Notes under the pieces: model-generated
Database searches by the model: none
What the model was told of the DNA's origin: nothing
The model's input: only the letters and a program-made list of their open reading frames with translations
Source of the DNA: Kaistia defluvii
GTDB taxonomy: Bacteria; Pseudomonadota; Alphaproteobacteria; Rhizobiales; Kaistiaceae
Reading direction: 5' to 3'
Length of the DNA stretch: 64,000 nucleotides
Assembly (NCBI RefSeq): GCF_040548815.1
Contig: NZ_JBEPSM010000001.1
Location: 434,001-498,000 of the forward strand
Made by a program: the position numbers and the translations under genes
Part shown: one piece after another, positions 62,168 to 64,000 of the stretch
How the letters are laid out: each line of letters begins with the position of its first letter
Position numbering within the stretch: the first letter of the stretch is position 1

Positions 62168-62632
62168 TTGTTGCCGTGCCCGCGACCCGTCCTTGGCTTC
62201 GATTGTCGCCGCGAACAGCGACCATTCGGCAATTGTTGACTCCCATCTGATTGAGAATCGATCGGCGGGCCGCAGGCCGCGTAAACCGTTGCACGTCCAG
62301 TCTGCGTAACCACGAGGTAGCGAAGGCCGAGGCTTCGATGCCGCTTTGGCTATCTAAGATGATTTTCCTTATCCGCTAGACGTGCCGAAGTCGCGGACGG
62401 TTCGCTGGCACAAATTCGTTTTATCGGTCAATTTTCTACAGGGAATGTAGTAAGGGCGCACTCTATTCACGCTCTAGAACCTTGTCTGGCCATACGTAAC
62501 TTGCGGGATTGGTGATGCGATTCTGCCACAGTCAGACGGGAAGAGTTGCGCTAGCTTGAAGATACCTGAACGGCCGCTCCCCCCAATTCAGCGGTCGTCT
62601 GGATCCATTTTTCCGAGCTAGGGGCATCTCTG
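62168..62632. other. Upstream region of barrel copy 2
   Basis: About 465 bases with no supported gene. Its length and moderate AT content suggest a regulated promoter and untranslated leader. I could not identify an alignment of this region with those before copies 1 and 3. Confidence 0.4.
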
Positions 62633-63370
62633 ATGAAATTCATTCTTCGCAGTGCAACCATGGCATCCGTACTGGCACTGGGCGTTGTCGGCGCCCAGGC
62701 GGCCGACCTGACCTACGAGCCCGCCCCGGTGGTCGTCGCTCCGGAAGTCTTCAACTGGACCGGCTTCTACATCGGTGTCCATGGCGGCATCGGCGGCGGT
62801 AACATCGACTCTCAGTTCCGCTACTATGATGGTGATGGCGACGGCTACAACTATAGCGACAACGCCTTTGGCGCTTTCGGCGGCGTGCAGGCTGGCTATA
62901 ACTGGCAGTTCAACACCAACTGGGTCGCCGGCATCGAGACAGACTTTGCCGCTTCGGGCATCGAGGCCAAGTATGAAGAGTCTGGCCAGCCCAACAACTA
63001 TTACAGCGAGTCTCTTGAAACCAAAGTGGATTGGTTCGGCACCATTCGCGGTCGACTGGGCTATGCCTGGGACAACGTGCTGTTCTACGGCACGGGTGGC
63101 GCGGCTTACGGCAAGGTGAAGGTTTCCGGCTCGTATAACGACGGCGATTTTGACTACGGCTTCTCGAACTCGGACACCAATTGGGGTTGGACTGCCGGCG
63201 CGGGTGTCGAATATGGCATCACCAAGAACATAACCCTGAAGGCCGAATATCTCTACGTCGATCTCGGCAATGTGTCGTCCGACACCGGTTTTGTTTTTGA
63301 CGGTGACGGCGAATTCAAGTCCGACGTCGCCTTCCATACCCTCAAGGCCGGTCTGAACTACAAGTTCTGA
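62633..63370 (+). CDS. Outer-membrane beta-barrel protein, Omp25/31-like (copy 2)
   Basis: A 245-residue paralogue of copy 1. Signal peptide MASVLALGVVGAQAAD, linker LTYEPAPVVVAPEVF and NWTGFYIGVHGGIGGG; the central GGVQAGYNWQFNTNWVAGIETDF and C-terminal TLKAGLNYKF are shared. The exposed loops differ most between copies (Tyr/Gly/Asp rich here), as expected of surface-exposed variable loops. ATG 62633 follows AGGGGC. Confidence 0.9.
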   Translation: MKFILRSATMASVLALGVVGAQAADLTYEPAPVVVAPEVFNWTGFYIGVHGGIGGGNIDSQFRYYDGDGDGYNYSDNAFGAFGGVQAGYNWQFNTNWVAGIETDFAASGIEAKYEESGQPNNYYSESLETKVDWFGTIRGRLGYAWDNVLFYGTGGAAYGKVKVSGSYNDGDFDYGFSNSDTNWGWTAGAGVEYGITKNITLKAEYLYVDLGNVSSDTGFVFDGDGEFKSDVAFHTLKAGLNYKF

Positions 63371-63394
63371 TCCGACGTCCCCTATCGATATCGG

Positions 63395-63421
63395 AGGGCC
63401 CTGCATCGCAGGGCCCTTTTC
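63395..63421 (+). terminator. Terminator after outer-membrane barrel copy 2
   Basis: A ten-bp stem AGGGCCCTGC / GCAGGGCCCT with a three-base loop and T-rich run (TTTTCTATT). Confidence 0.85.
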
Positions 63422-63800
63422 TATTGGGTATTGCATGGGCCCTTCCCCGGCTTGATAGGCTCTTCCGGAAAGCGGGAGGGTCGTCCCGACTTCGGCCGCA
63501 GATGGGATCTCGTGCATCCGGCGATGCGGAACGGAGCTGGTGCCGCCGAGTATTTCCGACTTAGCTAGGCAAAGGTGCATCTAGCTAACGTTTATCTCTG
63601 TCATCTTACCTAGAGGTCTTTCAAGAAACTATTGTTTCGGTAATTGCAATATTGTCACGGAATCGGACTCTATAGGATAGGATTCTTCCTTCCATGGATG
63701 AATCGGCAATGGTTTGTTTGCGAATCCGGTGCTAGGCTTTGGTCTCTGGGTGGCACTTTCATCGCATTCTTCGTGAACAGTAAGACTGAAGAGGCCCGCA
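63422..63800. other. Upstream region of barrel copy 3
   Basis: About 380 bases, AT-rich from about 63590. Several open frames lack ribosome sites. It probably contains the copy 3 promoter. Confidence 0.4.
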
Positions 63801-64000
63801 ATGAAACATTCGCTACTGACTGCGACGGCAGCGGCATCTGTCCTGGCCCTGGGCCTCGGTGGAGCTCGCGCCGCCGATCTCACCTATGAACCAGCCCCGG
63901 TCGTCGTGGCCCCCGCCGCGTTCAACTGGTCTGGCTTCTATGCCGGTGTGCATGCCGGTTATGCCTGGGGCAGCGAGGACGATAACCAAAGCAGCCTGTT
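63801..64000 (+). CDS. Outer-membrane beta-barrel protein, Omp25/31-like (copy 3, partial)
   Basis: The first 66 codons; the gene continues beyond the window. Signal peptide (SLLTATAASVLALGLGGARAAD), the linker LTYEPAPVVVAPAAF and the strand NWSGFYAGVHAGYAWG closely match copies 1 and 2. ATG 63801 follows GAAGAGG. Third member of a tandem set. Confidence 0.88.
   Translation, partial: MKHSLLTATAAASVLALGLGGARAADLTYEPAPVVVAPAAFNWSGFYAGVHAGYAWGSEDDNQSSL

Noticed and set aside
1..64000. CRISPR arrays, tRNA/rRNA genes, insertion sequences and phage genes.
   Set aside because: No regularly spaced repeats, cloverleaf-type sequences, transposase motifs or phage structural genes were recognised in either strand.

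Overview
The window is high-GC chromosomal DNA from an alphaproteobacterium, most likely order Hyphomicrobiales (Rhizobiales). Indicators are the NDUFA12-type complex I subunit, RNase E with a long acidic insertion inside its S1 domain and a WWQRR C-terminus, the rne / amiC / PBP1A / prfB gene order, B12-dependent ribonucleotide reductase NrdJ, and a cluster of Omp25/31-like outer-membrane barrels. The genus cannot be fixed from sequence reading alone. I saw no rRNA, tRNA, CRISPR array, insertion sequence or prophage.

Layout. 1-4200: end of a CsbD-like gene, a leftward pair for lysine/pipecolate catabolism (FAD oxidase, then ALDH7 dehydrogenase) and a CorA/ZntB metal transporter. 4286-10760: cytochrome bd oxidase, with cydA-cydB-cydX leftward and cydD-cydC rightward around a shared region carrying an FNR/FixK-type box. 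10784-12131: TetR regulator divergent from an azoreductase, with a three-half-site operator. 12188-16236: two exported paralogues and two tiny paralogous lipoproteins of unknown function. 16356-20158: pentapeptide-repeat protein and a TRAP transporter with fused DctQM. 20225-22650: a small accessory patch with a RES/Xre toxin-antitoxin pair, a lower-GC unknown gene with a possible zinc site, a decayed copy of the nrdJ 3' end and a small conserved protein. 22783-26490: nrdJ, preceded by two NrdR-like boxes 31 bp apart.

27164-30650: AraC regulator with an SDR, NDUFA12, and OhrR/Ohr peroxide defence with repeated operator motifs. 30752-38523: rne, amiC and PBP1A. 38581-43566: GNAT, EamA-type protein, MgtE, DUF4893 protein, and prfB with its programmed +1 frameshift. 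43642-48837: methyltransferase, isochorismatase-like hydrolase divergent from a GlxA-type AraC regulator around a 16-bp palindrome, M23 peptidase, and overlapping Bcp and ferritin-like genes. 49041-55796: giant AsmA/YhdP-like protein and an autotransporter. 56081-59920: tyrS, DAHP synthase and anmK. 59983-64000: periplasmic alpha/beta hydrolase and three tandem outer-membrane barrel genes, the last cut by the window end.

The most interesting signal is upstream of the DAHP synthase gene. A 26-codon ORF with an aromatic run (YAWYFSY) is followed by a strong intrinsic terminator and mutually exclusive pairings, which is the architecture of a ribosome-mediated attenuator. A promoter-like element sits so that transcription would start at the A of the leader AUG, so the leader may be leaderless.
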